Shown: positions 48,063 through 57,629, counted from the first letter of the stretch. The stretch: DNA of 64,000 nucleotides from Streptococcus infantis ATCC 700779 (GCF_000187465.1 NZ_GL732439.1:1324682-1388681); one strand, 5' to 3'. Numbers and translations are program-made. Notes: generated from the sequence alone by a model not told the origin.

Positions 48063-49913
48063 TTAGTCAGCATGTGTTGTTTCATTAGCAAAAGCTATGA
48101 TTGCTCTCTTCAATTCAGAGCCTTGCAAGGTACGGAACTCTTCAATCTTCTGATTGATCATCTCAAGAGGCATTACATTTACTTTACCAACAAAGATTTT
48201 GTCCATTACTTGATTGTCAATTAGTTCAGTTGATACAAGCAACTCTTCATATAGTTTTTCACCTGGGCGAATACCTACTTCTACGATTGGAATTTCATTT
48301 TCAGTATGACCACTGAGTAGAACCATTTTCTTAGCCAAATCGTAAATGCGTACAGGTTTGCCCATATCAAGGATAAAGACTTCCCCATCCTTTGCATAAG
48401 CGCCCGCATGAATCACCAAGCGACTAGCTTCTGGAATGGTCATAAAGTAACGAGTCATTCGGAAGTCTGTCACCGTTACAGGCCCACCTTCAGCAATCTG
48501 ACGTTCAAAGACAGGAATCACACTACCACGGCTACCGAGTACGTTACCGAAGCGAACCGCACAATAAGTAGATTGGCTACGTTGATTAAATCCAGTGACA
48601 ATCAACTCAGCCACACGTTTTGTTGCTCCCATTACGTTTGGTGGATTAACGGCCTTATCTGTCGAAATCATGACCATTTTTGGAACTCGAGTAGCGTCAA
48701 CTGCCTTAGCAACATTATAAGTTCCAAGGATATTATTCTTAAAGGCTTCGTTCGGATTGCGCTCCATCATCGGAACATGTTTATGGGCTGCAGCATGGTA
48801 AACAATCGCTGGTTCGTACTGTTCAAAAACTTGAAGCAAACGATCGTAATCTTGAATATCAGCAATGACAGGAACAAAATCAATTTCCTGGAACTTGCGA
48901 ATCAATTCATGGTAAATCAGATAAATAGAGTTTTCTCCATGACCGAGCAAAATGACACGTTCAGGATTGAAGCGACTGACTTGACGGCAGATTTCTGAAC
49001 CAATCGAGCCTCCGGCTCCAGTCACCAAGATTGTTTTGCCAGTGATTTCAGAACCCAGACGTGATTCATCAAGCTGAATCTCTTTACGTCCCAACAGGTC
49101 CGTGATATCAATTTTCTGGAGACCACCTGCTTGAGGCTGGATACCTTGCACAACTGACTCAATCATCGGCATCTTAAAGCATTTTACACCGATACGGTTA
49201 CACATTTGTAGGATTCGTTCATATTCAGATGGATCTAGAGACGGAATCGCAACGATAACTTTTTCAACTCTGTAACGTTTAGCCAATTCTGGTAGATCAT
49301 CATAAGAACCCAAAACTGGGATTTTCCCAAGTTTTTGTCCTTTTTTCTTTTCATCATTATCCAAAATCCCAACTAGTTCAAGGTCACTAGTAGGATGTTG
49401 GTAGCTGTTCATAAAGAGCGCGCCACCATCACCAGCACCAATCAAGAAGGTACGACGGTGTTCTCCAGCTCCATTTCCCTTTTTACGTCTTGAGTAAATC
49501 AACTGCCAAGTGATACGAGGAAGTAGAATCAAGAAAGTTGTTAATAGGATAAAGAGTACGATAAAGCGGATAGAAAAGAGCGGCAAGAAAGCATAGCAGA
49601 TCACATAAGATAAGATACTACTGATAGTTACTCCGAAGAAAATCTTCATGAAATCTGTTATTTTGCTATATCGACTAATACTAGCATTAAGCCCCCAGAA
49701 TCCAATCATCAGTTGGTAGAAAAGGAAGGTTAGACCTGTGTAAATGACATAGTCTACCGGAGCTGGATTAATCAAGCCATAAAATAGAATATAGGAAACA
49801 ATAATTGATAAGACCATACTGGCAATATCAAAAAATCCCCAAAAAATTTGTTTCTGTTGTTTATTTAATACTTCAACCAGATCAATTACGTAATCTGTTA
49901 TTTTTTTATTCAT
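48063..49913 (-). CDS. Membrane-bound UDP-sugar 4,6-dehydratase (CapD/PglF type)
   Basis: A 616-aa protein. Four N-terminal membrane helices (about 25-135), a CoA-binding-like Rossmann domain (about 145-260), then the catalytic SDR domain with VTGAGGSIGSEI (about 295-306) and the STDKAVNPPNVMGATKR active-site block, in which Met replaces the usual Tyr as in PglF/WbpM-type dehydratases. It makes a 4-keto-6-deoxy sugar nucleotide for surface polysaccharide or glycoprotein. It is 78 bp downstream of a glycosyltransferase. Confidence 0.9.
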   Translation of the reverse strand: MNKKITDYVIDLVEVLNKQQKQIFWGFFDIASMVLSIIVSYILFYGLINPAPVDYVIYTGLTFLFYQLMIGFWGLNASISRYSKITDFMKIFFGVTISSILSYVICYAFLPLFSIRFIVLFILLTTFLILLPRITWQLIYSRRKKGNGAGEHRRTFLIGAGDGGALFMNSYQHPTSDLELVGILDNDEKKKGQKLGKIPVLGSYDDLPELAKRYRVEKVIVAIPSLDPSEYERILQMCNRIGVKCFKMPMIESVVQGIQPQAGGLQKIDITDLLGRKEIQLDESRLGSEITGKTILVTGAGGSIGSEICRQVSRFNPERVILLGHGENSIYLIYHELIRKFQEIDFVPVIADIQDYDRLLQVFEQYEPAIVYHAAAHKHVPMMERNPNEAFKNNILGTYNVAKAVDATRVPKMVMISTDKAVNPPNVMGATKRVAELIVTGFNQRSQSTYCAVRFGNVLGSRGSVIPVFERQIAEGGPVTVTDFRMTRYFMTIPEASRLVIHAGAYAKDGEVFILDMGKPVRIYDLAKKMVLLSGHTENEIPIVEVGIRPGEKLYEELLVSTELIDNQVMDKIFVGKVNVMPLEMINQKIEEFRTLQGSELKRAIIAFANETTHAD

Positions 49914-49991
49914 GTGAATGGTATCCTCCTACACAGAATCACATTTGCTAGCAGTGATAAGATATAGTTTTAAAATCCTATCAGCTAGACA

Positions 49992-50822
49992 TTACTTGCT
50001 GTTTCTTAGAAGTTTCAAAAATATAAACTGTCGCACAAATCCTGGACATAGGGCAACGACAACTTGGATTAAAACACTTTTCAGATATTCGCCATAAGAA
50101 ATCTGTCCACGTGCGTGCATTCTCTTTCGTGCTTGGCGATAGAGTTTGAGATAGCGAAGACCTCCACGTCGTTCAAACATCCCAGCTCCCACGCGCACCT
50201 TACATAGAATTTGATCCACATTTCCAGTTCGAGCTCCTGCACTAATCATATTGAGCCAGAGAAGATCATCTTCCATATAAAGGCCATCCTCGTAGTTACC
50301 AGCTTTGAGAACCATTTCTTTTTTGAACATAACAGTCATGTGGTTAAAAGCACTTCTCATACGTTGGTAGACAATGATATCCTCATGCTTAGTCGGTACA
50401 CGACGGTAAGACACAATCTCGTCAGGTTGGTCGATAAACTCTGCGATATGACCACCTAGCAGGTCCAAGTTTTCTTTTTCCATCAATTCGAACTGTTGTT
50501 CGAAACGGTCTTCAACAGCAATATCATCTGTATCCATACGAGCAATGACGTCATATTGGCACTGTAAGACACCGTACTGAAGCGCTAAACCTAAGCCGCG
50601 ATTTTGCTCAAGTGGACAACGTTTGATTGGAATACTTGACTGTGCTTCCAATTTCTCCAAAACTTGATACAGTTCAGGTGTCAGCGGACCATCTTCGACG
50701 ATTACCACTTCGCTAGATTTGAGCGTTTGATGTATGATACTCTCTACCGCCTCTTCTAGAAAGACTGGATTTTCTTTAACATAGACTGACATCAGGACGC
50801 TAAATTTACGATTTTCAGACAC
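49992..50822 (-). CDS. Family 2 glycosyltransferase
   Basis: A 276-aa GT-A enzyme with SVLMSVYVKENPVFLEEAVESI at the start, VEDGP and the metal-binding DTDD (97-100). There is no clear membrane domain apart from a hydrophobic C-terminal stretch. Acceptor unknown; co-directional with the dehydratase gene, so probably one surface-sugar unit. Confidence 0.9.
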   Translation of the reverse strand: MSENRKFSVLMSVYVKENPVFLEEAVESIIHQTLKSSEVVIVEDGPLTPELYQVLEKLEAQSSIPIKRCPLEQNRGLGLALQYGVLQCQYDVIARMDTDDIAVEDRFEQQFELMEKENLDLLGGHIAEFIDQPDEIVSYRRVPTKHEDIIVYQRMRSAFNHMTVMFKKEMVLKAGNYEDGLYMEDDLLWLNMISAGARTGNVDQILCKVRVGAGMFERRGGLRYLKLYRQARKRMHARGQISYGEYLKSVLIQVVVALCPGFVRQFIFLKLLRNSK

Positions 50823-51003
50823 AGTAGTTCTCCAATGTATAGATTTTCTTTCACTATTTTATCACAATTTTTCAGACTTTCCTATTTTTATTTGAATCCC
50901 AGAAAAAAACTAGTAAATATATTGTCCTTCTTTACTATGATTTCTATCGACTACGTAGCGAATCACGTCAGGTCAACTTGACATCTTTAGGAAAAAAAAT
51001 TAA

Positions 51004-51031
51004 AATAAGCTGTTATCAAAATCAGCTTATT
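51004..51031 (+). other. Hairpin before the MFS transporter gene
   Basis: AATAAGCTG and CAGCTTATT, a perfect 9-bp stem with a 10-nt loop, ending 1 nt before the GAGG ribosome site; it could modulate translation or be an operator. Confidence 0.5.
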
Positions 51032-51040
51032 GAGGTTCAC

Positions 51041-52207
51041 ATGAAAAAACGATCACTCTTTTTTATTCTAGGAATTATCTTAATTGGAGCGGTCTTAAGA
51101 GCTCCTTTTACAGCCCTACCGACTATTTTAGGAGATATTGCCCAAGGTTTAGGCGTGGAAGTTAGTTCACTTGGTGTTTTGACCAGTCTCCCTCTCTTGA
51201 TGTTTGCTCTCTTCTCCTCTTTTGCAACTCGTTTAGCTCAAAAAATTGGACTCGAGCATCTTTTCACCTATAGTCTTATCGTATTGACCATCGGTTCAGT
51301 GATTCGTATCTTTAATCTTCCTCTACTCTATCTAGGGACTTTACTCATCGGAGCAAGTATTGCGATCTTTAACGTGCTCCTTCCTAGCGCCATTCAGGCC
51401 AATCACCCACAAAAAATTGGCTTTCTGACAACCATCTATGTAACCTCTATGGGGATTACAACGGCTCTTGCTTCCTATCTCTCAGTCCCCATTACTCAGG
51501 CAACATCTTGGAAAGGCTTGATTCTCTGTTTATCCTTGGCCTGTCTACTAACTTTAGTTGCCTGGCTCCCCAATCATCGTCACAATCATTTTCTAAAAGG
51601 AAGTGAGAAAAAACAAAAGAAAGAGAATATCTTAAAAAACAAGGAAGTTTGGGCTATTATTGTTTTCGGTGGACTTCAGTCCTTACTCTTCTATACCAGT
51701 ATGACCTGGTTACCTACCATGGCAATCCGTGCTGGCTTATCTAACACAGACGCCGGTCTTTTAGCTTCGATCTTTTCTCTAACTAGTATCCCCTTCTCTA
51801 TGACTATTCCAAGTTTAACGACTCGTTTGTCCAATCGTCACCGTCAAATCATGCTGACAGTCATCTCTATCGCTGGATTGCTTGGAATTACCATGCTCTT
51901 ATACCCGAGCAAGAGTTTCCTCTACTGGTTAGTAGCGCATCTCTTGATTGGTACTGCCTGTAGCGCTCTTTTCCCTTATCTCATGGTTTGCTTCTCCATC
52001 AAAACTAGCTCCCCTGAAAAGACGGCCCAATTATCTGGACTTGCCCAGACCGGAGGCTACATTTTGGCAGCCATCGGCCCAACTCTCTTTGGTTATAGCT
52101 TTGACATGTTCCGTTCCTGGATCCCAGCTGTATTGGTTCTTCTAGTTATTGATATCATCATGACAATCTCCCTCTTTATGGTAGATCGAGCAGATAAAAT
52201 CCTCTAA
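51041..52207 (+). CDS. MFS transporter, CynX/NimT type
   Basis: A 388-aa 12-helix transporter starting MKKRSLFFILGIILIGAVLR, with the RAPFTALPTILGDIA motif after helix 1 typical of the CynX/NimT group. Substrate unknown. The start at 51041 has GAGG 5 nt upstream; a 21-codon upstream extension covers a hairpin and is non-coding. Confidence 0.85.
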   Translation: MKKRSLFFILGIILIGAVLRAPFTALPTILGDIAQGLGVEVSSLGVLTSLPLLMFALFSSFATRLAQKIGLEHLFTYSLIVLTIGSVIRIFNLPLLYLGTLLIGASIAIFNVLLPSAIQANHPQKIGFLTTIYVTSMGITTALASYLSVPITQATSWKGLILCLSLACLLTLVAWLPNHRHNHFLKGSEKKQKKENILKNKEVWAIIVFGGLQSLLFYTSMTWLPTMAIRAGLSNTDAGLLASIFSLTSIPFSMTIPSLTTRLSNRHRQIMLTVISIAGLLGITMLLYPSKSFLYWLVAHLLIGTACSALFPYLMVCFSIKTSSPEKTAQLSGLAQTGGYILAAIGPTLFGYSFDMFRSWIPAVLVLLVIDIIMTISLFMVDRADKIL

Positions 52208-52237
52208 TCTTCTAGTTTTTTCTAGAAGATTTTTTTA
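52206..52237 (+). terminator. Terminator of the MFS gene
   Basis: AATCTTCTAG and CTAGAAGATT, 10-bp stem around TTTTTT, followed by a U tract. Confidence 0.9.
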
Positions 52238-52324
52238 TATATAAAATTTTTACACATATTGCTTGACAGGGCTTACAATTAGATGTATGATGTATGTGTA
52301 GAATAATTATATATAAAATTTTTA
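52236..52324 (+). promoter_or_regulatory. padR operon promoter with nested repeats
   Basis: -35 TTGACA (52263-52268), 17 bp, -10 TATGAT (52286-52291). Flanking it is a duplicated 17-mer TATATATAAAATTTTTA (52236-52252 and 52308-52324). Nested inside are inverted arms TACACATA (52251-52258) and TATGTGTA (52293-52300), similar to PadR half-sites ATGT/ACAT. Autoregulation by the PadR product is likely. Confidence 0.8.
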
Positions 52325-52346
52325 TATACTAAAAAGGAGGTGCCCC

Positions 52347-52673
52347 ATGTATTTTCCGACATCAGCGGCTTTGATTGAATTTCTCATCTTGGCCATTCTA
52401 GAACAAGGGGATTCCTATGGTTATGAGATTAGTCAAACCATTAAACTCATTGCCAAAATCAAGGAATCTACCCTCTACCCCATCTTGAAAAAACTGGATA
52501 CCAACCGCTATCTGACTACATACTCTCGCGAATACCAAGGTCGGATGCGGAAATACTACTCCTTAACAGAGATTGGGGAGGAGCAACTATTTGTACTCAG
52601 AGAAGAGTGGACACTCTACACTGACACTATCAATGGCATCATAGAAGGGAGCATTCGCCATGACAAGAACTGA
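52347..52673 (+). CDS. PadR-family transcriptional regulator
   Basis: A 108-aa winged-helix regulator (LIEFLILAILEQGDSYGYEI, ESTLYPILKKLD, YYSLTEIGEEQL). It belongs to the short PadR subfamily 2. It heads an operon with DUF1700 and DUF4097 genes and overlaps the next gene by 14 bp. AAGGAGG lies 6 nt before the ATG. Confidence 0.92.
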   Translation: MYFPTSAALIEFLILAILEQGDSYGYEISQTIKLIAKIKESTLYPILKKLDTNRYLTTYSREYQGRMRKYYSLTEIGEEQLFVLREEWTLYTDTINGIIEGSIRHDKN

Positions 52674-53253
52674 ATATTTGAATCAGCTTGAAGCCTATCT
52701 GATGAAGCTTCCTCAATCTGATCGCATCGAAGCCATGGACTACTTCAAAGAACTCTTTGATGATGCTGGTCCAGAAGGTGAGAAAGAACTCATAGCTAGT
52801 CTCGGTAGTCCAAAAGAGGCTGCCCATGACATCCTGACTACACTTCTTGATAAGAAAATCAACGAAGAAAATTCAAATAAGAACAACCGTCAAGTTTTAC
52901 AAATCGCAATCCTCGCACTTCTGGCTGCACCTATTGGGATTCCAGTCGGGATTGGTCTTCTCATGGCTATCATCGGGATTTTTATCGCTGCGGTTAGTGT
53001 ACTTTTAGCCTTCTTTGCTGTATCAGCAGCTGGACTAATCCTAGGAGGCGTTCTCCTATTTGAAAGCTTCTACGTTCTGGCTGAATCGACATCTGCTTTT
53101 ATGCTGATTTTTGGTGGAGGTTTGCTGGCTATTGGAGCTTCATCTTTAGTTCTGCTGGCAACGTCCTATGTAACACGTTTCTTTGGATTACTAATCCTTC
53201 GACTTATTCAGTGGATTCTTAATAGAGGAAAGAGAGGTGAAAGTCATGCGTAA
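52660..53253 (+). CDS. DUF1700 membrane protein
   Basis: A 197-aa protein. The N-terminal ~70 residues form the HAAS-type domain (YLNQLEAYLMKLPQSDRIEAMDYF in part), followed by about four membrane helices with Gly-rich GIPVGIGLL and GGGLLAIGA. DUF1700 proteins usually accompany PadR regulators; function unknown. It overlaps padR and the DUF4097 gene. Confidence 0.88.
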   Translation: MTRTEYLNQLEAYLMKLPQSDRIEAMDYFKELFDDAGPEGEKELIASLGSPKEAAHDILTTLLDKKINEENSNKNNRQVLQIAILALLAAPIGIPVGIGLLMAIIGIFIAAVSVLLAFFAVSAAGLILGGVLLFESFYVLAESTSAFMLIFGGGLLAIGASSLVLLATSYVTRFFGLLILRLIQWILNRGKRGESHA

Positions 53254-54199
53254 ATTAACAAAAGGATTTCTTATCTTTGGTGTTGTTACTAGTATCATCG
53301 GTTTTGCCATGATGATCATCGGCATCCAAACAGACGGTATCAGAGGCCTCCTTGCAATGTCACAAAAACCAGTCTTTGAGAGCCGAATGGAAGAGCTCGT
53401 TTTTGATCAAGATATTGAAAATCTTAACATGTCACTGACAGAACATTCGTTAGTCATTAGAGAATCTAGCGATGACAAGATCCACATCCAGTATCATCCA
53501 ACCTTCTCTGAAAAAGAAAATCTTCAAAATTCTATCAAAGAAAAAACTCTTGAGATTTCAGATACCAAGTCAACGACACGTCATTCTCTAGGTTCTAGTA
53601 TCGAGGGAATCCTATTTATCGCAAGTGGAGTCTCAAGTCACAATAATGAAGTCGTTCTATCACTACCAAAAGGAAGAGAATTAAAAAACCTAACAGCGCA
53701 GGTTAATCATGGTGTCCTTTCGATTGCCGATGTAAAACTCAGCAATGCCAAGATTCTGTCAAATGGCTATCTTCTTCGTATCACTAATAGCGAAATCAAA
53801 AATAGCCAGCTGACCACAACTGGAATTGTCAATGTATTTGAATCCAGTCTAACAGATAGCCGCATCCAAGCAGACCATGAACATATCACTACAGACGATA
53901 TCCAAGTGCACGGTAAGGTAGAGCTAAAGGCAAAAAAAGATATGGTCATCCAGTTATCCAAAAAAGAACTTGAGAGAATTAATCTTAACCTCTCATCTGA
54001 ACACGGCGCTATTTATCATCGAACTCGAGAAGGAGTTCATCCTGTCCAGGGAAATCATGAAAATAAGGACGAAGAATTCTCCAATCCTTACAACGTAGAG
54101 AAAAAAGATACGCAAGATCTCCTCGTAGCAAAGGCGGATCAAGATATCAACATTCCAGACGAACCGGATCGCTCACCCAATTCGAGAAATTATGAATAA
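53246..54199 (+). CDS. DUF4097 adhesin-like envelope protein
   Basis: A 317-aa protein with an N-terminal membrane anchor (about 7-27) and an extracellular beta-helix-like DUF4097 region (NLTAQVNHGVLSIADVKLSN, TTTGIVNVFESSLTDSRI), ending in a charged tail. The start at 53246 is set by GAGG about 8 nt upstream; it overlaps DUF1700 by 8 bp. Role unknown; similar proteins appear in envelope stress modules. Confidence 0.82.
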   Translation: MRKLTKGFLIFGVVTSIIGFAMMIIGIQTDGIRGLLAMSQKPVFESRMEELVFDQDIENLNMSLTEHSLVIRESSDDKIHIQYHPTFSEKENLQNSIKEKTLEISDTKSTTRHSLGSSIEGILFIASGVSSHNNEVVLSLPKGRELKNLTAQVNHGVLSIADVKLSNAKILSNGYLLRITNSEIKNSQLTTTGIVNVFESSLTDSRIQADHEHITTDDIQVHGKVELKAKKDMVIQLSKKELERINLNLSSEHGAIYHRTREGVHPVQGNHENKDEEFSNPYNVEKKDTQDLLVAKADQDINIPDEPDRSPNSRNYE

Positions 54200-54247
54200 T
54201 AGTTAATCATTACTACTCAAACAAGAAATAAAAAAGGAGGTCCCATC

Positions 54248-55261
54248 ATGACTCAAGAATGGTTCGAAAGTGCTGATTTCGAGAAAACAGCCAACAATGA
54301 GAAAAAAGATAACCCATCTGACCCAGTCATTCCCCAAGAAGAGTTAAAAGAAAAAGAAGAGTTGCCAGTAGTTGAGGAAAATCCTCAAGCCAATCAAGAG
54401 GATAAGGAAACTGACCTAGAAAAAGTAGAGAATGACGAACACGAAGAAATCGTGGAAAATACAGAAAAGATATACAAGTCAGAAGAACCTGTAGAGACTG
54501 AAGAACAAGAAGAACTGGCAATAAAGACAGATCAAGCAGAAAAACCAGCTAAGGAAGCACCTCAGCCTAGCAAATCTTTGGAAAGTCCATTTGTCCCAGA
54601 TCCTGTCCCTACAAAAACTGCAATCTTCAAAGAAGAATTGGCTGATTTTTGGGTCTGGTTACAAGGTGCTCTTAAAGAGCCAACAGCAAGCATTGGTTCA
54701 GATAAAAAACATAGTTATAATGCCTTTGCGCTCCTAACTATCTTTTCTGCTACAAGTTTTCTCTTTATAGTTTATCACGCCAAACAAGGCTACTATGGTC
54801 GTATGGCAAGCATCAATGCTCACTTCATGGAACAATTCCCGTCTCTCAATCTCTTCTCGGTCTTCTCCATCCTAGTAGCGACAAGTCTCTTCTTCTTTTC
54901 AATTCTCATGGGTGGATTTGTAGTCAAACGTTTTGTCGACCAGGACAGTGATTGGACATTAGAAAGAACCTTTCAAGCACATAGCAGGCTCTTGGCTATC
55001 CCAGTTCTCTTTACAGGTATTGCTAGTTTCTTCGCTCTTTTTAATGGTCTACGATTTGCAGTATTACTTTGCTTGATTAGCATTGGTCTGACTCTCTTGG
55101 CCAATCTCTACTTTATCTCAAGACCTAGCAAGGATAGTCAAACCGATCCCTTCTATCGCCTTCTCTTAGCTTTCCTAGTCAACGGTGGTGTTCTATTTCT
55201 CTTCTTTCTAGCAGAAATGGCTCTTGTTTTTGACTATCTTCGAATCCTTGCTTTTATGTAG
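54248..55261 (+). CDS. Acidic-tailed membrane protein (DUF6574-like)
   Basis: A 337-aa protein. About 115 residues at the N-terminus are very acidic and low in complexity (Glu/Lys/Asp/Pro), then a short amphipathic segment (ELADFWVWLQGALKEP) and five to six membrane helices. Similar streptococcal proteins are annotated DUF6574, by recall. It is the fourth gene of the padR operon, 48 bp after DUF4097, with a strong AAGGAGG site. Confidence 0.75.
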   Translation: MTQEWFESADFEKTANNEKKDNPSDPVIPQEELKEKEELPVVEENPQANQEDKETDLEKVENDEHEEIVENTEKIYKSEEPVETEEQEELAIKTDQAEKPAKEAPQPSKSLESPFVPDPVPTKTAIFKEELADFWVWLQGALKEPTASIGSDKKHSYNAFALLTIFSATSFLFIVYHAKQGYYGRMASINAHFMEQFPSLNLFSVFSILVATSLFFFSILMGGFVVKRFVDQDSDWTLERTFQAHSRLLAIPVLFTGIASFFALFNGLRFAVLLCLISIGLTLLANLYFISRPSKDSQTDPFYRLLLAFLVNGGVLFLFFLAEMALVFDYLRILAFM

Positions 55262-55264
55262 GAT

Positions 55265-55291
55265 AAAAACCTGTCACTCTGACAGGTTTTT
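55265..55291 (+). terminator. Terminator of the padR operon
   Basis: AAAACCTGTC (55266-55275) and GACAGGTTTT (55281-55290) around a 5-nt loop with a U tract. Confidence 0.92.
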
Positions 55292-55300
55292 TTGTGTACA

Positions 55301-55329
55301 CAAAAAGCAGATCAAGCGACCTGCCTTTT
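55301..55329 (-). terminator. Terminator of the DUF4299-like gene
   Basis: AAAAAGCAG (55302-55310) and CTGCCTTTT (55321-55329) with a U tract on the minus strand. Confidence 0.75.
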
Positions 55330-55365
55330 CACATTATTTAAAACCAATCTCTTTCATTTATGCCT

Positions 55366-56226
55366 CTAGTTACCTTTTACTAAGTTATCAAAATCTTCCC
55401 CTGAAACAGGTCCTACTTCTACTTGGTTAGCATCCAAGTCCTGATAAAGTTCTCTTGGCAAAGCTCCTAAAAAGGCTTTGTAATCTAATCTGGCTACTGC
55501 TTCATAGTCTTCTGGTTTTGAGCCATCCCCAGAGATTTTTACCAAATCAATCTCCCAAACAAGTTCCTTGCCTACCAATTGCTCAACGTAAGGAGCAGGA
55601 ATCACCGGTTCTTTTGGCAAAATGGTTTTTACTCCCTGAGCTAGGTGATAGACCCCATGAATCTTACCTTCACCATCTGGATAGAATTTGGCACTGGAAG
55701 GATAGGCATCTGATCCTTGAACTCTCTTAACTAGCTCTTCAAAACGTGCCAAGCCATCTTCTTCCAAGAAACTCTCCAAATCCTTCTTATCAAAGTAAAT
55801 AGTTGATAGAATACCCTGACAGAAACCTAAACGAGCAGCCTTATCAGCTAGATAGTTCTTAACCGTTTCTTGGAAATAGTTTTCCAAATCAAAGTCTGCC
55901 AAGCCTTCAACTGCTTCACCAACCTTGCTAGACAAAGCTCGCAAGAGCTCTTCTACTATCTCCCAGTCAGCTCTTGTAATCAAGTCAGGAATGATGACTT
56001 GATAGCCGTTTTGAGAGTCAAGGTAGCGAACTTTAAAGAGAAACTGAGATTTTCCCACAACAGCACACTCGATATACTCAAGGCGATTGAGAGGTTGACG
56101 GAGGTAGACAGCATCATAACTATGCGACTCTAGGCCTTCTACTAAGCCTAAAATTGATTTAGCTGTATGAATCTCCTGTTGTCCTAAAATACTTTGTTTA
56201 TTTGGAATAAAAAATGTCTTCACCAT
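55366..56226 (-). CDS. DUF4299-like protein
   Basis: A 286-aa soluble acidic protein with no signal or membrane segment (starts MVKTFFIPNKQSILGQQEIH). I associate it with the streptococcal DUF4299 family from memory; function unknown. Monocistronic, with AGGAG before the ATG and a perfect cre site in its promoter, so likely repressed by CcpA on preferred sugars. Confidence 0.65.
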   Translation of the reverse strand: MVKTFFIPNKQSILGQQEIHTAKSILGLVEGLESHSYDAVYLRQPLNRLEYIECAVVGKSQFLFKVRYLDSQNGYQVIIPDLITRADWEIVEELLRALSSKVGEAVEGLADFDLENYFQETVKNYLADKAARLGFCQGILSTIYFDKKDLESFLEEDGLARFEELVKRVQGSDAYPSSAKFYPDGEGKIHGVYHLAQGVKTILPKEPVIPAPYVEQLVGKELVWEIDLVKISGDGSKPEDYEAVARLDYKAFLGALPRELYQDLDANQVEVGPVSGEDFDNLVKGN

Positions 56227-56237
56227 AATGGTCTCCT

Positions 56238-56261
56238 TTGAAATCGTTTACATATAGTATA
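56238..56261 (-). promoter_or_regulatory. Promoter and cre site of the DUF4299-like gene
   Basis: -10 TATACT (56261-56256) with a cre match on the + strand, TTGAAATCGTTTACA (56238-56252), fitting all defined positions and lying 3 nt downstream of the -10. This position suits repression. Confidence 0.75.
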
Positions 56262-56315
56262 CACCATTTTCCTGAAAGATGCAGAAACAAATTTAAGATT
56301 TTTTAGTCAAAAGCA

Positions 56316-56342
56316 TAGAAAAACAGCCCTTTAGGACTGTTA
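56316..56342 (-). terminator. Terminator of trhO
   Basis: ACAGCCC (56323-56329) and GGACTGT (56334-56340), 7-bp stem with one G-U, followed by U5 on the minus strand. Confidence 0.8.
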
Positions 56343-56349
56343 ATGTTTA

Positions 56350-57336
56350 TTATACAACTTCAGAATGGTCTAGGCTCTCACCGATTGCTACTAGACGCTC
56401 GATGACTTGATCTTGTGTCAATTCATGTTCTAAAACATAGCGATTACGTGGGTGAACACGACACTCGTGTGAGCAACCACGAAGATATTTGTCTTCGTTG
56501 TCTTCTGATGCCAAGATACGGCGGTTACAGAATGGATTTCCACAGTTGACATAGCGTTCACATGGTGTTCCATCAAACCAGTCTTTCCCTACAATGGTTG
56601 GATTTACATGGTTGACATCGACTGCAATACGTTCGTCAAAGACATACATTTTCCCATCCCAAAGTTCCCCTTGAACTTCAGGATCTTTCCCGTAAGTCGC
56701 AATTCCTCCATGCAATTGACCGACATCTTTGTAGCCTTCACGGACCATCCAACCTGAGAATTTCTCACAGCGGACTCCACCTGTACAGTAAACTACGACA
56801 CGTTTATCCATGAATTTTTCCTTGTTATCACGAACCCATTGTGGTAATTCACGGAAGTTGCGGATGTCAGGACGGATAGCCCCACGGAAGTGCCCAAGGT
56901 CGTACTCATAGTCATTACGAGTATCAAGGACAACTGTATCTTCATCTAGGAGGGCTTCTTTAAATTCTTTTGGTGACAAGTAAGCACCTGTTGTTTCAAG
57001 AGGATTGATGTCGTTATCAAAGTTATCATCCTCTAAACCAAGGTGAACGATTTCCTTTTTGTAGCGAACAAACATCTTCTTGAAGGCTTGCTCACTTTCT
57101 TCGTCAATCTTGAACCAGAGGTCTTCCATACCTGGAAGGCTGTGAACGTAGTCCATGTATTTTTGCGTTGTTTCATAGTCACCAGAAACGGTTCCGTTGA
57201 TCCCTTCATCAGCGACTAGGATACGGCCCTTGAGGCCGATTGATTTACAGAAAGCCAAGTGGTCTGCAGCAAATTGTTCCGCGTTTTCGATGGGAACATA
57301 TTTATAGTAAAGTAAAACTCGAATATCTTTTGACAT
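56350..57336 (-). CDS. trhO: tRNA uridine(34) 5-hydroxylase TrhO (YceA, rhodanese fold)
   Basis: A 328-aa protein with an N-terminal acylphosphatase-like domain, a rhodanese domain with catalytic Cys184 in [15 protein letters not shown], and a Cys-rich C-terminal segment ([21 protein letters not shown]). The family hydroxylates tRNA wobble uridine using prephenate-independent oxygen chemistry. Monocistronic. Confidence 0.92.
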   Translation of the reverse strand: MSKDIRVLLYYKYVPIENAEQFAADHLAFCKSIGLKGRILVADEGINGTVSGDYETTQKYMDYVHSLPGMEDLWFKIDEESEQAFKKMFVRYKKEIVHLGLEDDNFDNDINPLETTGAYLSPKEFKEALLDEDTVVLDTRNDYEYDLGHFRGAIRPDIRNFRELPQWVRDNKEKFMDKRVVVYCTGGVRCEKFSGWMVREGYKDVGQLHGGIATYGKDPEVQGELWDGKMYVFDERIAVDVNHVNPTIVGKDWFDGTPCERYVNCGNPFCNRRILASEDNEDKYLRGCSHECRVHPRNRYVLEHELTQDQVIERLVAIGESLDHSEVV

Positions 57337-57388
57337 GTGCTTCTCTTTTCTAAGATTAAATTATCAGAATTTTTCATTCAACTATACC

Positions 57389-57417
57389 AGTATACTCTCC
57401 CAAGAAAGCGAATGCAA
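57389..57417 (-). promoter_or_regulatory. trhO promoter
   Basis: -35 TTGCAT (57417-57412), 17 bp, -10 TATACT (57394-57389). Confidence 0.65.
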
Positions 57418-57437
57418 TTTATTTGACCGAAAAATAA

Positions 57438-57467
57438 AAAACAAGACCCATTTTCAGATCTTGTTTT
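57438..57467 (-). terminator. Second terminator downstream of the ABC transporter
   Basis: AAAACAAGA and TCTTGTTTT, 9-bp stem, U-rich tract on the minus strand, about 70 bp beyond the first. The interval 57468-57538 shows no gene. Confidence 0.75.
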
Positions 57468-57538
57468 AATTAAATATTCGATGAAGAAAAGTTAACAAAA
57501 AGATATCCATGGCCTATCTTGAATAAAATACTAATCAT

Positions 57539-57597
57539 GATGCAAAAAAGAATCACCACCCCGTCTGGAAAACTCCAGACAAGGCAGTGATCGCATC
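57539..57597 (-). terminator. Terminator of the sugar ABC transporter operon
   Basis: A bulged hairpin with GTCTGGA-AAAC-TCCAGAC (57563-57580), an ATCAC/GTGAT extension (57552-57556 with 57587-57591) and a U6 tract on the minus strand. Confidence 0.8.
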
Positions 57598-57629
57598 TTT
57601 TAGGAATGAATACACGAAATCAATCTATC

